Source of the DNA: Pezicula radicicola
Lineage: Eukaryota > Ascomycota > Leotiomycetes > Helotiales > Dermateaceae
Direction of reading: 5' to 3'
DNA: 64,000 bases
Assembly (NCBI GenBank): GCA_003008705.1
Contig: PDUO01000043.1
Span: 188,315 to 252,314 of the forward strand
Part shown: positions 51,690 through 61,899 of the stretch, in pieces
How the letters are laid out: each line of letters opens with the position of its first letter
How positions within the stretch are numbered: position 1 is the first letter of the stretch
Notes under the pieces: generated by a model
Told to the model about the DNA's origin: nothing
Seen by the model: the letters and a program-made list of their open reading frames with translations, nothing else
Database searches by the model: none
Position numbers and translations under genes: made by a program

Positions 51690-52470
51690 GGGTATTGCTT
51701 ATCTACGCTATCTTGTTCGTTGGCTCTGGCGCCTTAAGTTCTATACTCTTGCGCTTTCGCCCACGACTCACCGTCTCTACAGTATCTTCCTCTAGCTCGG
51801 ACGGACTACTCTTGTTCTTCCGACCGCGTTTTCCCTTGCCTTTGGCTGCTTGGGTAGACTCTTTTATGACACGCTTCGCTCGTACTTCCTCAAGGTCCTT
51901 ATAGCTTATAACCTTCGCCTTTCCTAGTACCAACGACTTCGTCGAGTATCAAACCTTGGCTTCGTTGTTAATTATAGTTAGGAATTGAATTCGGTCCTCC
52001 TGTAGGATGCTCTTGGCAGAGGATTTTTGGAAAGCTTTAGTATAGCCGGATCTTGTAATATATCTTTTATTACCTTAAACCAGTGTATGATCTTCCTATA
52101 AGTGTTTTTCTCGTGACGGTTCTAGTCCAACACTTTGACTCTTCGTACTATGAGTTCTAGATAGCGTTTTTCTAGAGCCTTTGTCCAGTTCCGACCGGGA
52201 GGCTTGGGGGGTCTGTCGGTGGTAGGCCGATGGTGGGTAACTCTAAAGGCTATAAAAGGGATAAACTTCATTCGTATCGGTTGTCCAAGGTTGGACATTT
52301 ATAGCAAATACTTAACAATAACATCTTCTTCATATAGTTTGAGATACTATTGGCCTCGCGCCTTCTCTTCCATCGAGGGTCTTCCACAAGTACGATAATG
52401 GAGTATAGAATGAGGGATGTTGCCATGATCTACAAGAGTACGGTATGATCTAGGCACGCCAGGAGGCACG
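51690..52470 (-). mobile_element. pogo/Fot1-type transposase relic with missing DDE core
   Basis: On the minus strand from about 52,470 the reading is TLVDHGNIPHSILHYRTCGRPSMEEK (AT-hook-like GRPS), EEDVIVKYLL and GQPIRMKFIPFIAF. It continues PPGRNWTKALEKRYLELI and NRHEKNTYRKIIHWFKVI, the HTH_Tnp_Tc5-type DNA-binding half. It then jumps to TKAFQKSSAKSILQEDRIQF and a basic tail (KGKGKRGRKNK, 51,933-51,703) typical of the transposase C-terminus. The DDE catalytic core of several hundred residues is absent between about 52,060 and 52,010, so this is an internally deleted, non-autonomous or decayed copy. A few TAG/TAA stops are present. The plus-strand frame at 51,686-51,904 is its shadow. Confidence 0.65.
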
Positions 52471-52940
52471 CCTTACACCAATACTTGACTAGCTCTGTCC
52501 ATATTAGCCTACCGTGGTGATAGGTGTCGTGAACGAGACGACTGACTGTAGCGATTTGGCAACGGCGTACCTGAGGGCCTATGGAAGGTTCGAGAAACAT
52601 GCTAATTATAGCCGATATCCCTGCGGAGCGAGTGTCCTGTACATCATCACCTCTTAAATCGCGTTTCGTGGAATGGCGTTCAGCCTAAGGTATTTAATTA
52701 GTCAGTCAGAGCTCTGTCAACAACACTCCCAACACCAACTAAAAGGATCGAACAGCTGGTCTACATATCAGTAAGTACATAGCTAACTCGTTATCTTTGG
52801 TAAGGTCTCCAAAGAGCGAACACCGCGATACCCCATGACGAAGCAAAACCCAACTCGAGTGATTCATCTAGTATAGCAGTAACTCTAAAGCGTAAAAAAT
52901 TGGTGGAACTCTCAACAGCCGGCGAGATATACTTCTTTCA
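52471..52940. other. Moderate-GC DNA without assigned feature
   Basis: This lies between the pogo-type relic and the kinase pseudogene and probably includes the kinase gene's upstream region. I see no clear promoter element or repeat. Confidence 0.3.
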
Positions 52941-53629
52941 CCATGCCAGCTACTCTTGAGCTCGACAACAGGGAGTACATTACATTCGAATCGGCCCGCA
53001 AGAAAGATATTAACATCATCAATGAAGTAAAATACCCTGGAGCAAGGAGATAGTTCTTTCAGAAGCTCTGGGATCAGTAAGCAATAATCCAAGACATTAT
53101 TCGGTATTACTTTGAAACTGCGCGATGAAGATGTTTGTATTATCAAGGACCAATGGATTCGTGGGAGCTTCAATGTATATATACCTATGAAAGTAAGATC
53201 AGCCGGCTTCAATCAGAAACTAGTCTTTCGCTGTCCTATACCACATGAGCTTGCCGAAGCCAAATACCCTGGTACCATTGACGAAAAGCTAAGCTCCGAG
53301 GTGGGAACTTACGTATGTATAGAAGAACTATGCTCTGATATCCGTATTCTACAATTATACGGCTTTGGCTTCTCTGACAACCGATATCTAAGTTTTATAT
53401 ATGATTTGTAAATTCCTGCTCATACTATAGCTTTGCGTATAGTTTATACATGAACAGCGAATACCTTTTTATGTCCGTATATGGCGTAAGCTTCAACGAT
53501 CTTTCCGTAAGTATCTTCGATACCCGGTTCTTTCTCAATATGCTTTCAGTCCGACCTGCCCACACCTGTCCACTGCATATTTGCTGCTTGAGTATATCGG
53601 CCCCGATATAGGTAAAGAACTCTCACATA

Positions 53630-53666
53630 CGGAAGGGGGTTTCAAGAAATCAGCGTCACCCCCCTG
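53630..53666 (+). repeat. Left terminal inverted repeat of the Tc1/mariner element
   Basis: 37 bp beginning CGGAAGGGGG and ending CACCCCCCTG, immediately preceded by TA. It pairs with 54,993-55,029 with one T/C mismatch. Confidence 0.93.
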
Positions 53667-53718
53667 GTCGGGCGGTGAAGCTAATCTGCCGCCGCTTCTA
53701 GCACACTCTCTTTCAACA

Positions 53719-53757
53719 ACACCACTACTACCACTACCACTACCACTACCACTACCC
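53719..53757 (+). repeat. Short 6-bp tandem repeat in the transposon leader
   Basis: About six copies of CCACTA/CTACCA lie upstream of the transposase start. It is simple sequence and causes the glycine-serine-rich shadow frame on the opposite strand. Confidence 0.8.
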
Positions 53758-53807
53758 ACGACTTCGAATCAAATCAAATCAATATAAACCCGAATTGAAT
53801 CATCGAA

Positions 53808-54902
53808 ATGGTACGCGTTCGCACGATCCCAAAGAGAATTACCTCGCGCAAAGAGCACGAAACCCCTCGTCGGTCTCGATTTTTCGGCTTCCTCGAGGAA
53901 GGCCACTCCCAAGTAATGGCTGCCCACCTAGCTAAGGTGCCTCGTACAACAGCCCGCGGATGGCTTCACTCTCCTAGCGATCGCAGAACAGGCAAATTCA
54001 GGTCTGGAAGGCCTTCGATTATATCTGAGGAGAAGGTGGATGAGATTATTGAGTGGATGACAGGACATTTCGACCGCCGGGCCCTACCCCTACAAGAGAT
54101 TGCTCGAATTCATGGTATTAAGGCCTGCAACAATACAATCCTTGCAGCCCTTGCAAAGCGTGGCTATCATCATCATATGCCTGATACAAAGCCTTTCCTT
54201 TCAAAAGCAACAAAGTATAAGAGGTGGATCTTTTCTTGGGCCAATTGGGATAGACCTATCGAATATTGGAGGAAGGGTATATATACAGATGAAATGACGA
54301 CAAGCACAAACCTCCGACGTCGTCAAAAGATACTCCGAAAACGCGGCGAAAGAAAGAGACTCGATTGTATTCAATTTACATTTCATAGTAGTCGACAATC
54401 AGTACATTGTTGGGCTGCAATTGGGTATAATTTTAAGAGTAAATTATACTTTGTTTCAACAGAAGGAGAAGGCAAGGGGTTTACACAAAAGAAATACGAG
54501 AACCAGATCCTTCGAGGGCCATTAGCAGAGATCTTTAAAGAAAGGCGAGGCCTAGGGTTCTTTTGTGTAGAAGATGGAAGTCAGGTACATGGAAAGAAGG
54601 ATACAAAAAAGAATGAGGGCCTTTGTAATAGGGCAAGAGTGGAATGCTTTATTACCTCTATTGAATGGACTCCTTCTTCTCCCGATTTAAACCCTATTGA
54701 GAATGTATGGAGGGTTCTTAAACAACTATTACGGAATAGGAACCCACACGGAGGTTGGAGTTTAGAGCAATTAAAAGAGGCTCTTATTGATATATGGGAT
54801 AATGAGATTTCAGCAGAAGAACACTTTAATAAGTATATAGATTCGATGCCAGAAAGGCTTGAAAAAGTCAGGCTTCGAAAGGGAGCTCAGACTCCTTATT
54901 AA
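53808..54902 (+). CDS. Tc1/mariner-family transposase, 364 aa, DDE type
   Basis: It catalyses cut-and-paste transposition by binding the terminal repeats and integrating at TA. The N-terminus has two helix-turn-helix regions (about residues 22-55 and 92-120) separated by an AT-hook-like RSGRPS (residues 65-70). The catalytic triad is D161 (IYTDEMT), D256 (CVEDGSQVH) and E298 (SPDLNPIENVW). There are 41 residues between D256 and E298, against 34 in canonical Tc1, so this is a DD41E-type arrangement. The extra residues lie in GKKDTKKNEGLCNRARVEC. The length (364 aa) is normal for the superfamily. The ATG at 53,808 is the first in frame and follows the left TIR by about 140 bp. No stop or frameshift is present and codon use is not AT-biased, so the enzyme is probably functional, or was until very recently. 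Confidence 0.93.
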   Translation: MVRVRTIPKRITSRKEHETPRRSRFFGFLEEGHSQVMAAHLAKVPRTTARGWLHSPSDRRTGKFRSGRPSIISEEKVDEIIEWMTGHFDRRALPLQEIARIHGIKACNNTILAALAKRGYHHHMPDTKPFLSKATKYKRWIFSWANWDRPIEYWRKGIYTDEMTTSTNLRRRQKILRKRGERKRLDCIQFTFHSSRQSVHCWAAIGYNFKSKLYFVSTEGEGKGFTQKKYENQILRGPLAEIFKERRGLGFFCVEDGSQVHGKKDTKKNEGLCNRARVECFITSIEWTPSSPDLNPIENVWRVLKQLLRNRNPHGGWSLEQLKEALIDIWDNEISAEEHFNKYIDSMPERLEKVRLRKGAQTPY

Positions 54903-54992
54903 GTCGAATTCGAAGATATATTCAATTTAATAGCAGCGTTGTTTTCTTACCTTATTTAGTATAGCCAAGTGGCAGAATGGAGTGGGCACTAG

Positions 54993-55029
54993 CAGGGGGG
55001 TGACGCTGATTTCTTGAGACCCCCTTCCG
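54993..55029 (-). repeat. Right terminal inverted repeat of the Tc1/mariner element
   Basis: It ends GACCCCCTTCCG followed by the second TA. Its reverse complement matches the left repeat at 36 of 37 positions. Confidence 0.93.
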
Positions 55030-55560
55030 TACATGGGATGAACATCGAAAAGACCTAGTACGGAGGTAGAACCTCTTCCGAAGTATGGCGCGTATAATTT
55101 TGTCTTTGGCTCGTATTCCTCAGCCTCGAATAGGCTCCTTCGACTTTCATAACGACGGCACCATCACCTTGACAAACCGACCCCTGCCTTGTTCTATTAT
55201 TATATTAGAAAATAATGGTGCTCCCGAGAACGATATCGAGAAATTAAATATACACTTCCACCGAGGCTTTTATTGTAGATATACTCACATTCCATGACGA
55301 CTTATTTCTTGCCAATCCAAACGCTGTTTCAAGTATGGGAGACTGTCTTGGCCAGATGGCTACTAAAGCAATGCTCAGGGCCCTCTCACATTATTATATA
55401 CAGCGGGAAAGCCGTAACGGGCCATTCCGTCTTCAGCTTACCGATTTTCATATAAGCAACATCTTCGTGGACAAAGACAGGAACATTATATGTCTCATAG
55501 ACCATGAGTGGGCTTGTACGCTAACTTTAAGGAAGGCGAATAGCAGTCAACTACCTTGAA

Positions 55561-55690
55561 GGAGTTTGATGGCGTTGTTTCAACCCGAAGCTTCCAAATA
55601 CTAGTACAATGGGTTTATCTTGGGCGCATCATCTTTGAAGTCACCGGTAGACGAAGTGATCAGTGCTACTATCGAATTTACTAATAAAAT
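55561..55690 (+). other. Possible BTB-like fragment after the kinase pseudogene
   Basis: The plus strand reads EFDGVVSTRSFQILVQWVYLGRIIFEV. Its RSFxxLVxWxYxGRI pattern resembles the middle of a fungal BTB domain. The reading is short, ends in stops near 55,680 and lacks the rest of the domain. It could be a displaced fragment or coincidence. Confidence 0.3.
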
Positions 55691-56795
55691 CCACTTTTCT
55701 CTTACATGAACTTTTGGTGAGCAGATGCAAAAATCATGTTATAGCGCTTGCTTGCCTACTTTTTTAGCCTGTCCCACGCACCGTAGGGACTGGTACCCTC
55801 AAACTCCATGGTCCCACAGAATGGGGAATCCAGTAGGCACCCTTCCCATACTCAGGCACTGGAATCGTCTTCAGAGCACTACCAGGAGCATCAATCACTT
55901 TTATCCTCTCCTACTTGGTCTCGTCACCACTGTCACAGTAGGGCGCCTCCTCTATACTTTCCTAATGTACGTTAAAAATAACTTACATTAGAGTATGAAA
56001 ATCTTACCATCCATGTAAACACTTTACTATCCATCTCTCTATACATACGTTCATTACTGGCGTAGTCGCTTATACTAATCATGGTAATAGTATTGTGATA
56101 TAAATATAATGTTTAGCAGGAAGCGGTGAGACAAAGAAGGGCCTACCGCAGAACACCTTCGGCCAATATCAGCTTATTTATCAACAAAATCTCGTCCTAG
56201 AAGCCTTGTTTCCTACTTACTATGTTGTAAAGCCAGCTAGAGTTGGGAAGCCTCGGGCTAGTACTTGTGACGTTGTAAGACAGGGAGCGTAAGGCACAGG
56301 CAGATTTTCGTGGCGGACAACCGTTGTTTACTGGAGGTACATAGTTTATAGGTATAATACGAAATAAAGAAGGAACTCGCGGGTAGTATCGAAAAGAGTG
56401 GAAAGAGACCGTACGGAGGGTCGAATAGGAGGTCAAAGAGGATCGTGAAGTGGAGGATATAATTAAGGAGCCAGAATCTACCTATATAAGTTGGGTCAGC
56501 AATTATTAAGTATCATAGTCGTATCCTTCTATAGAAATTGTAGCGTCAATCCTCAGGCAGCAATCCACTTTCGACGCTGACCCCCACGGGGATACATGGT
56601 CTGATATTGACTAGGCCTTAATAGTACTTAGTGCCGGGTAAATATAGGACCGAAAATAAAAATACAGTGTATTTAGATGGGATACTATTTTCGCTTCCTA
56701 CTGTAGTGCCTGAGGCACTAATCGTACAGTATTATTTGATCAGGCTAATTTATACCAATGCTCGCTAATGCTCGCTAATTAGCACTGGCGTTTTA
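55691..56795. other. Moderate-GC DNA with no assigned gene
   Basis: Two open frames (55,725-55,991 plus; 56,436-56,197 minus) have no recognisable domain and look like chance. A short direct repeat, ATGCTCGCTA twice, lies at 56,759-56,778 beside the MITE. I see no RNA gene. Confidence 0.35.
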
Positions 56796-57206
56796 TACCC
56801 CCTCTCCTTACACCGGAGTAACTCCCGGACTTCATTATTTTCCTCAATAAGTATCTTCAAAATTTAGAGCTATATTCTATCGTCATAGAACCTTTCCCTA
56901 AGTACTCTGAATTTTGAAGAGACATTAATAATCACGATTAAGTAAGGGGGAATAGCCGAAGCGGCGATCAATAGTATAAGTAAAACGATCAACAGTATAA
57001 TCAATAATAGTCTTTTCCCAATTACTAAATAGTCTCCATAGGGAAAACTAGTTAAAGAAAGTAATATATTAATAGCAACTTCGTAGACTTACTAAGAAAA
57101 AAGTTCTGATCTCAAAAATATAGATTCGTCTCGTGACAGGGTGCGTCTCGGGACGCAGGGATAGACGTTAGTCCGGGAGTTACTCTGGTGTAAGGAGAGG
57201 GGCATA
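56796..57206 (+). mobile_element. Family-A MITE with clean terminal inverted repeats, copy 3
   Basis: About 410 bp is bounded by inverted repeats of about 33 bp (left part CTCTCCTTACACCGGAGTAA, right part TTACTCTGGTGTAAGGAGAG), with TA at both outer edges, consistent with a TA target duplication. The inside is AT-rich and non-coding. Toward the right it contains ATTCGTCTCGTGACAGGGTG and GGGACGCAGGGATAGACGTTA, the block shared with family B. It probably depended on a Tc1/mariner-type transposase in trans. Its ends differ from those of the intact element at 53,630, so that element is not its obvious source. Confidence 0.8.
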
Positions 57207-57845
57207 AACGCTATATGTTTTAGCTTCAGGATTTAGTGCTTATTAATGTATATTAGCCTGGTTATAATATACTGTATAAATCCGGGCTAATATCTGTCCT
57301 ATATGCCGAGAAACCCAGTATACCGAGATAAGATACTACTATACTGAATTTAGTTCAAGTATAGTGTTCTTCTAGAAGTTTCCTTGAGTAGATGAGTAGC
57401 TAAGTACTTGGCTACCGCGTTCCACTGAAGCTCTTACAGAGAGCTTTCTACCGGGAGAGCCTTGAATATACGATGTATATTAAAACATAGCCTGTAATTC
57501 CCTGGAAGATTTAACTAATATTACCCCATCTACTATATATACTGACGGTATTTGATATCATTACTTATACTGAAAATTGAGCGATTTGGATAGTAGTTGT
57601 CTCAATAGGAGACCAGCTAGTCTACCGGAAACTAATACATCATTACAACCAGACTTATCTATAAAGACAAAGTACTCACGGGAGAGACTCGAAATAGTAG
57701 TCACGGAAAGGTCCTAGGCTTCTAGTTATAGCTTTTACTACACGAATTCTCTGGTTTCTCTAACCCCAGGAAAATTTCTCTGAAATAAGGGATAAACAGT
57801 AGGGTTATAAATGCGAACTCATAAAATATCAGAGTATACTAACTA
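57207..57845. other. Moderate-GC DNA without assigned feature
   Basis: It lies between the MITE and the TPR-SET relic, presumably 3' of the latter. I found no open frame of note, tandem array or RNA gene. Confidence 0.3.
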
Positions 57846-57847
57846 AG

Positions 57848-60235
57848 CTTTTTATACGTTTCTTCAAATATCTCATCTTCTCTAATACAGATTCTATACA
57901 ACAACTTAGTATATTGTATAGACGGTGTCGCAAGGTCCGGAGCCACTAATTAATACACGCTACATAAAACTCCCTAGTATTCTATACTATAATCCATAAA
58001 CAAGCCCCATTACTTGATGACCATTGGTGTACCAATCTTATATAGTAGATTTCCTCCTTCAATAATGTAGCCAAGGGATAAAAGTAACTTTAGTACCGAG
58101 TTGATTACCTTAGTCGGATCCTTTCACTATATATAAATCTACGCAAGGCGAAGATGGAGGTCCCAGATATAAAGACAAGGCACTTTGGAAGCTAGCTAAC
58201 TATACTAGCTCTCCATCGCCACGATTATATTTTCAATCTTAGGTAGATTTACTTTCAGACCAGTATTGAAAAATCAGAGAACTTCCACCCTTTATTACTT
58301 TCTACTATTAAGGATCTTCCTATTCATAGTTTAATCATCTCGACACATAGCGCAGTCACATCTAAATCCCCAGTACTTAAGTTTCTTTTAGCGGTCATCA
58401 TTTTCTTCCATAATCAGTACATAGTACCAGAAATTAATCTCCGTATCAGGAGCCAGGTCACGAGTAGCTCGGACGATCATTATATCCCTAATGAAAGTAC
58501 ATCGAGCATTACTATTACAGCTATAGTTGATGTATAAAGCCAGGGGCTATACACCACAGGAATAGAACTACTTCTCAGCTGTTTCCCTTACTACCTCACT
58601 CTCCATAGCACGTAGGTGAGTAAGGCGGGACGATAGAGGACAGCTAAAACAATTCAAAGCTATAACCCACTCAACATAGAATCTAGGTTTGATTAGTACG
58701 GTTTAATATTAGTAAGAGAGTTTAGGTCTTATATATCAATCACAGGTATACTATCGACCATACCAAAGCCAACCGAATTATAGGATCCATGATGGAGATC
58801 CATAATAGCTAGAGTAAAAGAAGGACTCTTATAAATTTTCTGAAAAATCATTTAGATAAGTTTAGACTAGGATCCTATGGTTATACTATCTCTTTCCACG
58901 TTGATTAGCAAAGTTAGGTCATTATCTCAGTCAGATACCTACTATACATTTTCAGCGATATATATATAGGCAAAGGCTTTCTCACAGAAAAGAAGATCGC
59001 CGGCCTTGATAGCTCTAGTTATAAACAGGCCTCATCCTTGAACACCTACTCCTCTAATAGCAACTAAGCTAGTGTATATAGCATGGTCAAGATACAGAGG
59101 GCGAAGTTTAGTAGCTTCTACATAGAACTACTTGAATTTATATATACTACTCTTTTATTCCTGAAATCGCTTAGTAACTCGCAGAAGTTCTTTTTTAGCC
59201 TCTAGATTATCTAGGTATTCCGAACAAAGAGTTATCAGAACCTCACAGCATTCTTCGAATTTCTGAAGGTTATAGAGTACTTGAGCTTTACAATACAAAG
59301 CCTTCTCTACTAGTTTAGGGATAGATACCATAGGTTCAAGATCAGCAAGAGCAGTATCAAAGTTCTTCGCTTTAAGGAGAGCAAGAGAACGATTTAGCTT
59401 TAGTATTTATACCTCTCCCTCGTCCGATACCAATTTTAAAGCTCTGGAATATCTAATCATCTATTATCATCCGGTCAATAATCCAGAATTAAAGTAAGTA
59501 CTCATAATTCAATAATAGCTTAGTGGTTGAAATCATTGAAATAGTTATTACCTTATATTCTTAATTATTCCACAGAAACCTCAAGCTCCTTCACGCATAG
59601 CTACCAGCAGGATAGAACCCACTAGTTATTTCTCGGAATATATATAAGATCAGAAGGATAGTCAATACAAAGACTATAGTCGCCGTCGGATATCAATTTC
59701 AGATAAGGTTCTTTAATAATTAAAAATATTCCTTTACTAAGGATATCTTCGGTAGGGTATACATTCTCCTCCTCTTGATAGTATAGCTATAGTATAATAG
59801 TATCGCTATTCTCATCTTCCACGATAGCTATAACAACGGTCATTCTATCTAGTAATATAATAGATCTTAATATAATATAATTCTCTCTATGATGAGTTTC
59901 TAAGAGAAGATCTTTGATCATGACTTTATACAAGTCAAGGATAGAGCGAAAACACGGACTATAAGTAGGAGGAATGAAAGCTATCTATATATTTAAGCCC
60001 ACTCTACCCTATCGATGGCTCATCATAAGTCGAAATCGGAATTATATCATAAGTTCATCACAAGACTTTCTTTTCTCGATACTCTGGCTAATACAAGTTT
60101 AAGCATTTTAGAGAGCCTTTTTCTAGTTAAGGAGCAGTTGTATATACTACAGGACCCTAGACACATCGTGGGTATCCATCTCGCTCGTTCATTGAAGGGG
60201 TTAGGGAGGAGCCTAGTACTTTCCTGATAATAGCT
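57848..60235 (-). pseudogene. TPR-SET domain protein relic (putative lysine methyltransferase family)
   Basis: The minus strand reads in order: YIILRSIILLDRMTVVIAIV and VEDENSD near 59,890-59,800; LIIKEPYLKLISDGDYSLC near 59,720-59,680; a TPR-like stretch EKALYCKAQVLYNLQKFEEC near 59,310-59,250; KLRPLYLDHAIY; the SET N-terminal motif AGDLLFCEKAFA near 59,000-58,970; LTLLINVERD; and INYSCNSNAR (58,531-58,505). Then come VRATRDLAPDTEINFWY, the post-SET-like WGFRCDCAMCRDD (about 58,370-58,335), and a C-terminal helical region with YIIEGGNLL and RICIREDEIFEETYKKL ending near 57,850. SET proteins transfer methyl groups to lysine; this fungal TPR-SET group is of uncertain substrate. The usual NHSC active-site motif reads NYSC (CAY to TAY). 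More than 15 stops and several frame changes break it. Confidence 0.7.
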
Positions 60236-61019
60236 TTTCGCAAATTCAATATCAATCGATAGAGGAAGTCTTCAGTCACGAAAATTTCAATAAGTTCGAT
60301 AGTATCACAAAGCAGTATATTATCAAGGTAGGTACAAATCAGAGCTATAGGAGATCTTTACTTTTACTACAAAAGTAAACGTTTTCCCTATAGTATCAAT
60401 AATACTGCCTTTTATATTACCATCAACTTCTGTCCTGTAGAGAATATACTATCATACTTGAAGGCACTTCCAATATATTTAAAGGCTTCCAACTTACTTG
60501 AAGCCTCTCGCTCAAACTCTCCACCTTATATAAGATAGAAGAACAACTAACTTACAATAGACATCAAGTTTATATCAGTTTAAATACTTCCCCTGGTTAG
60601 AAGACTCCGTATATACAATAACGGTAGAGCAACCACCAAAAGTTAGTACAGGGCAAAAATCAGCCACATTTTACTCCGCTTACGAGGGCAGAGTACAGCT
60701 CAGAGCACGTCAGGAATACAGGAATTTCTGGCAAGGCTTAGTAGTCCGCCATACACAGCCACCGCCACAAGCTTTATTATATTCGATAGCCCTTTTTTAC
60801 GAAGGTTTACTATAAATCCAATACAGTTGATCCAGGATCCTTGATCACTTGATTAGAGGTACCAATCCATATAGCGACATCGTATAACATGACGTACCTC
60901 TACCGCCACGAGACTAATAATGACTTCTCCGCATCATGGTGAGGCTCGGAAATCCAGATCAACCATTCTACAAGTTTAGAAGGTGAAAAGAGCTCGAGTG
61001 GTATTTCAGGTCGAAGGTC
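60236..61019. other. Moderate-GC DNA, unassigned
   Basis: A minus-strand reading near 60,440-60,350 (GSIIDTIGKTFTFVVKVKISY) is protein-like but short and unrecognised; it may be upstream sequence of the TPR-SET relic or a fragment of another gene. The rest has no visible feature. Confidence 0.3.
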
Positions 61020-61256
61020 CTATTTCACTATAAAAGGAGGCTCTCTATAAATCAGGGGGGGCAGCGATGATACAATTATACTTTTCGGGGTAACTAGGTC
61101 AGGAGTATTCAGGAGAGGTATACAATATAACTTATATAAAAATACAATAAAATTTTAATAAGTTTACAGAGTTCAAGCTACTTGAATTCAAAGTACCTAT
61201 AGTTTATCTCGCAACAGGGTACATCTCTCAACGCAGGGACAGACATTATTTCTTTA
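61020..61256 (+). repeat. Family-B element, terminal fragment, copy 4
   Basis: It aligns with 48,525-48,757 and inversely with 49,138-49,370. Shared words are TATAAAAGGAGGCTCTCTATAAAT, AAAGTACCTATAGTTTATCTC, CAACAGGGTACATCTC and the terminus GGGACAGACATTA. The last AT-rich block of the window starts immediately after its end. Confidence 0.7.
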
Positions 61257-61899
61257 AATACTAAAGGATAGAAAGAAATAAATAGTGTATATAATATTTA
61301 TTTAATATCTAATCTTTATAAATACTTATTTTTATATTATTCTATTTAGTCTAGGGTACTCTCTTAGAATTAGATTATAAAATTCACTTCTAGCTAATAT
61401 TTATACTAGTTATATAATTATACTAATTATCCCTTAGTCTACTAGTAGATACGGATTTTAGTATAGTAAGGGTAAGTAAGTTAATAGAAGAGCTAGAATT
61501 ATATAATTTTAGATATCTATTAATTAACTTATTATATTTCTATAGAAATAATTAAAATAAGATCTATCTTTATAAATAGGAATATTATATAGAATATAAC
61601 TATATACTATCTCTTTTCTATAGTTTTTTCTAAGAGAATTAGTAGAGATTTTATCTAGAGGGTAATATATAGTCTTCTAGTAATATTTTCTAACCTCCTT
61701 ATATATCTAATAGTTTTAATATTTCTTATATTTATCTAAAATATAACTCTTTTTTAAAGTTTTAAAAGTAATAGATAATAGTTAATATTAATTAAACTTT
61801 TACTTTTTAATTAACTTATTTAAATTATCTTTACTAAGTATAAATAGCTTAATTATAAGTATAATTTAAAAATCTCTTTAAATAATAAAATATTCTAAT
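61257..61899. other. RIP-saturated AT-rich DNA, possibly 3' end of the PiggyBac-type relic
   Basis: CA/TG-depleted sequence in which the C-terminal part of the transposase relic would be expected on the minus strand. I could not read it reliably. Confidence 0.4.

Larger units (their letters stand above)
53630..55029 (+). mobile_element. Intact Tc1/mariner-family DNA transposon, 1,400 bp
   Basis: The element is bounded by 37-bp terminal inverted repeats with one mismatch and flanked by a TA duplication (53,628-53,629 and 55,030-55,031). It holds one uninterrupted transposase gene. CA and TG dinucleotides are normal, unlike the surrounding blocks, so it shows no RIP. Deleting the element and one TA restores the reading frame of the kinase gene around it (LSH joined to TWDEH). 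It is therefore a relatively recent insertion and is structurally complete. Confidence 0.93.
52943..55560 (+). pseudogene. APH-like kinase (phosphotransferase family) pseudogene split by a transposon
   Basis: It starts at ATG 52,943 (MPATLELDNREYITFESARK). One frame change near 53,105 leads into IRGSFNVYIPMKVRSAGF, RCPIPHELAEAKYPG, DEKLSSEVGTYV and YGFGFSDNRY (to 53,411). After an unclear stretch, LLEYIGPDIGKELSH reaches the transposon insertion at 53,628. It resumes at 55,030 with TWDEHRKDLVRR*NLFRS and ARIILSLARIPQPRIGSF. A second frame change near 55,255 precedes MGDCLGQMATKAML and the catalytic-type segment LTDFHISNIFVDKDRNIIC followed by LIDHEW (55,436-55,510). These match the HxD...N loop and metal-binding D of the fungal APH family, although the loop histidine and aspartate are here in D-F-H order. 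Stops at RR*FF, DQ*A and RR*NL fit CAR to TAR. It would be a small-molecule or protein kinase; the substrate is unknown. Confidence 0.7.

Noticed and set aside
51686..51904. 72-codon plus-strand frame resembling a hydrophobic protein
   Set aside because: It is antisense to the basic C-terminus of the pogo-type transposase relic.
52868..53212. 114-codon minus-strand frame
   Set aside because: It is antisense to the N-terminal part of the kinase pseudogene, which has a better family match.
53535..53787. Gly-Ser-rich and Leu-Pro-rich frames on both strands
   Set aside because: They arise from the CCACTA simple repeat and the TIR of the mariner element.
54100..54398. 65-codon frames on both strands inside the transposase
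   Set aside because: They are shadows of the 364-codon transposase frame, which contains all catalytic motifs.
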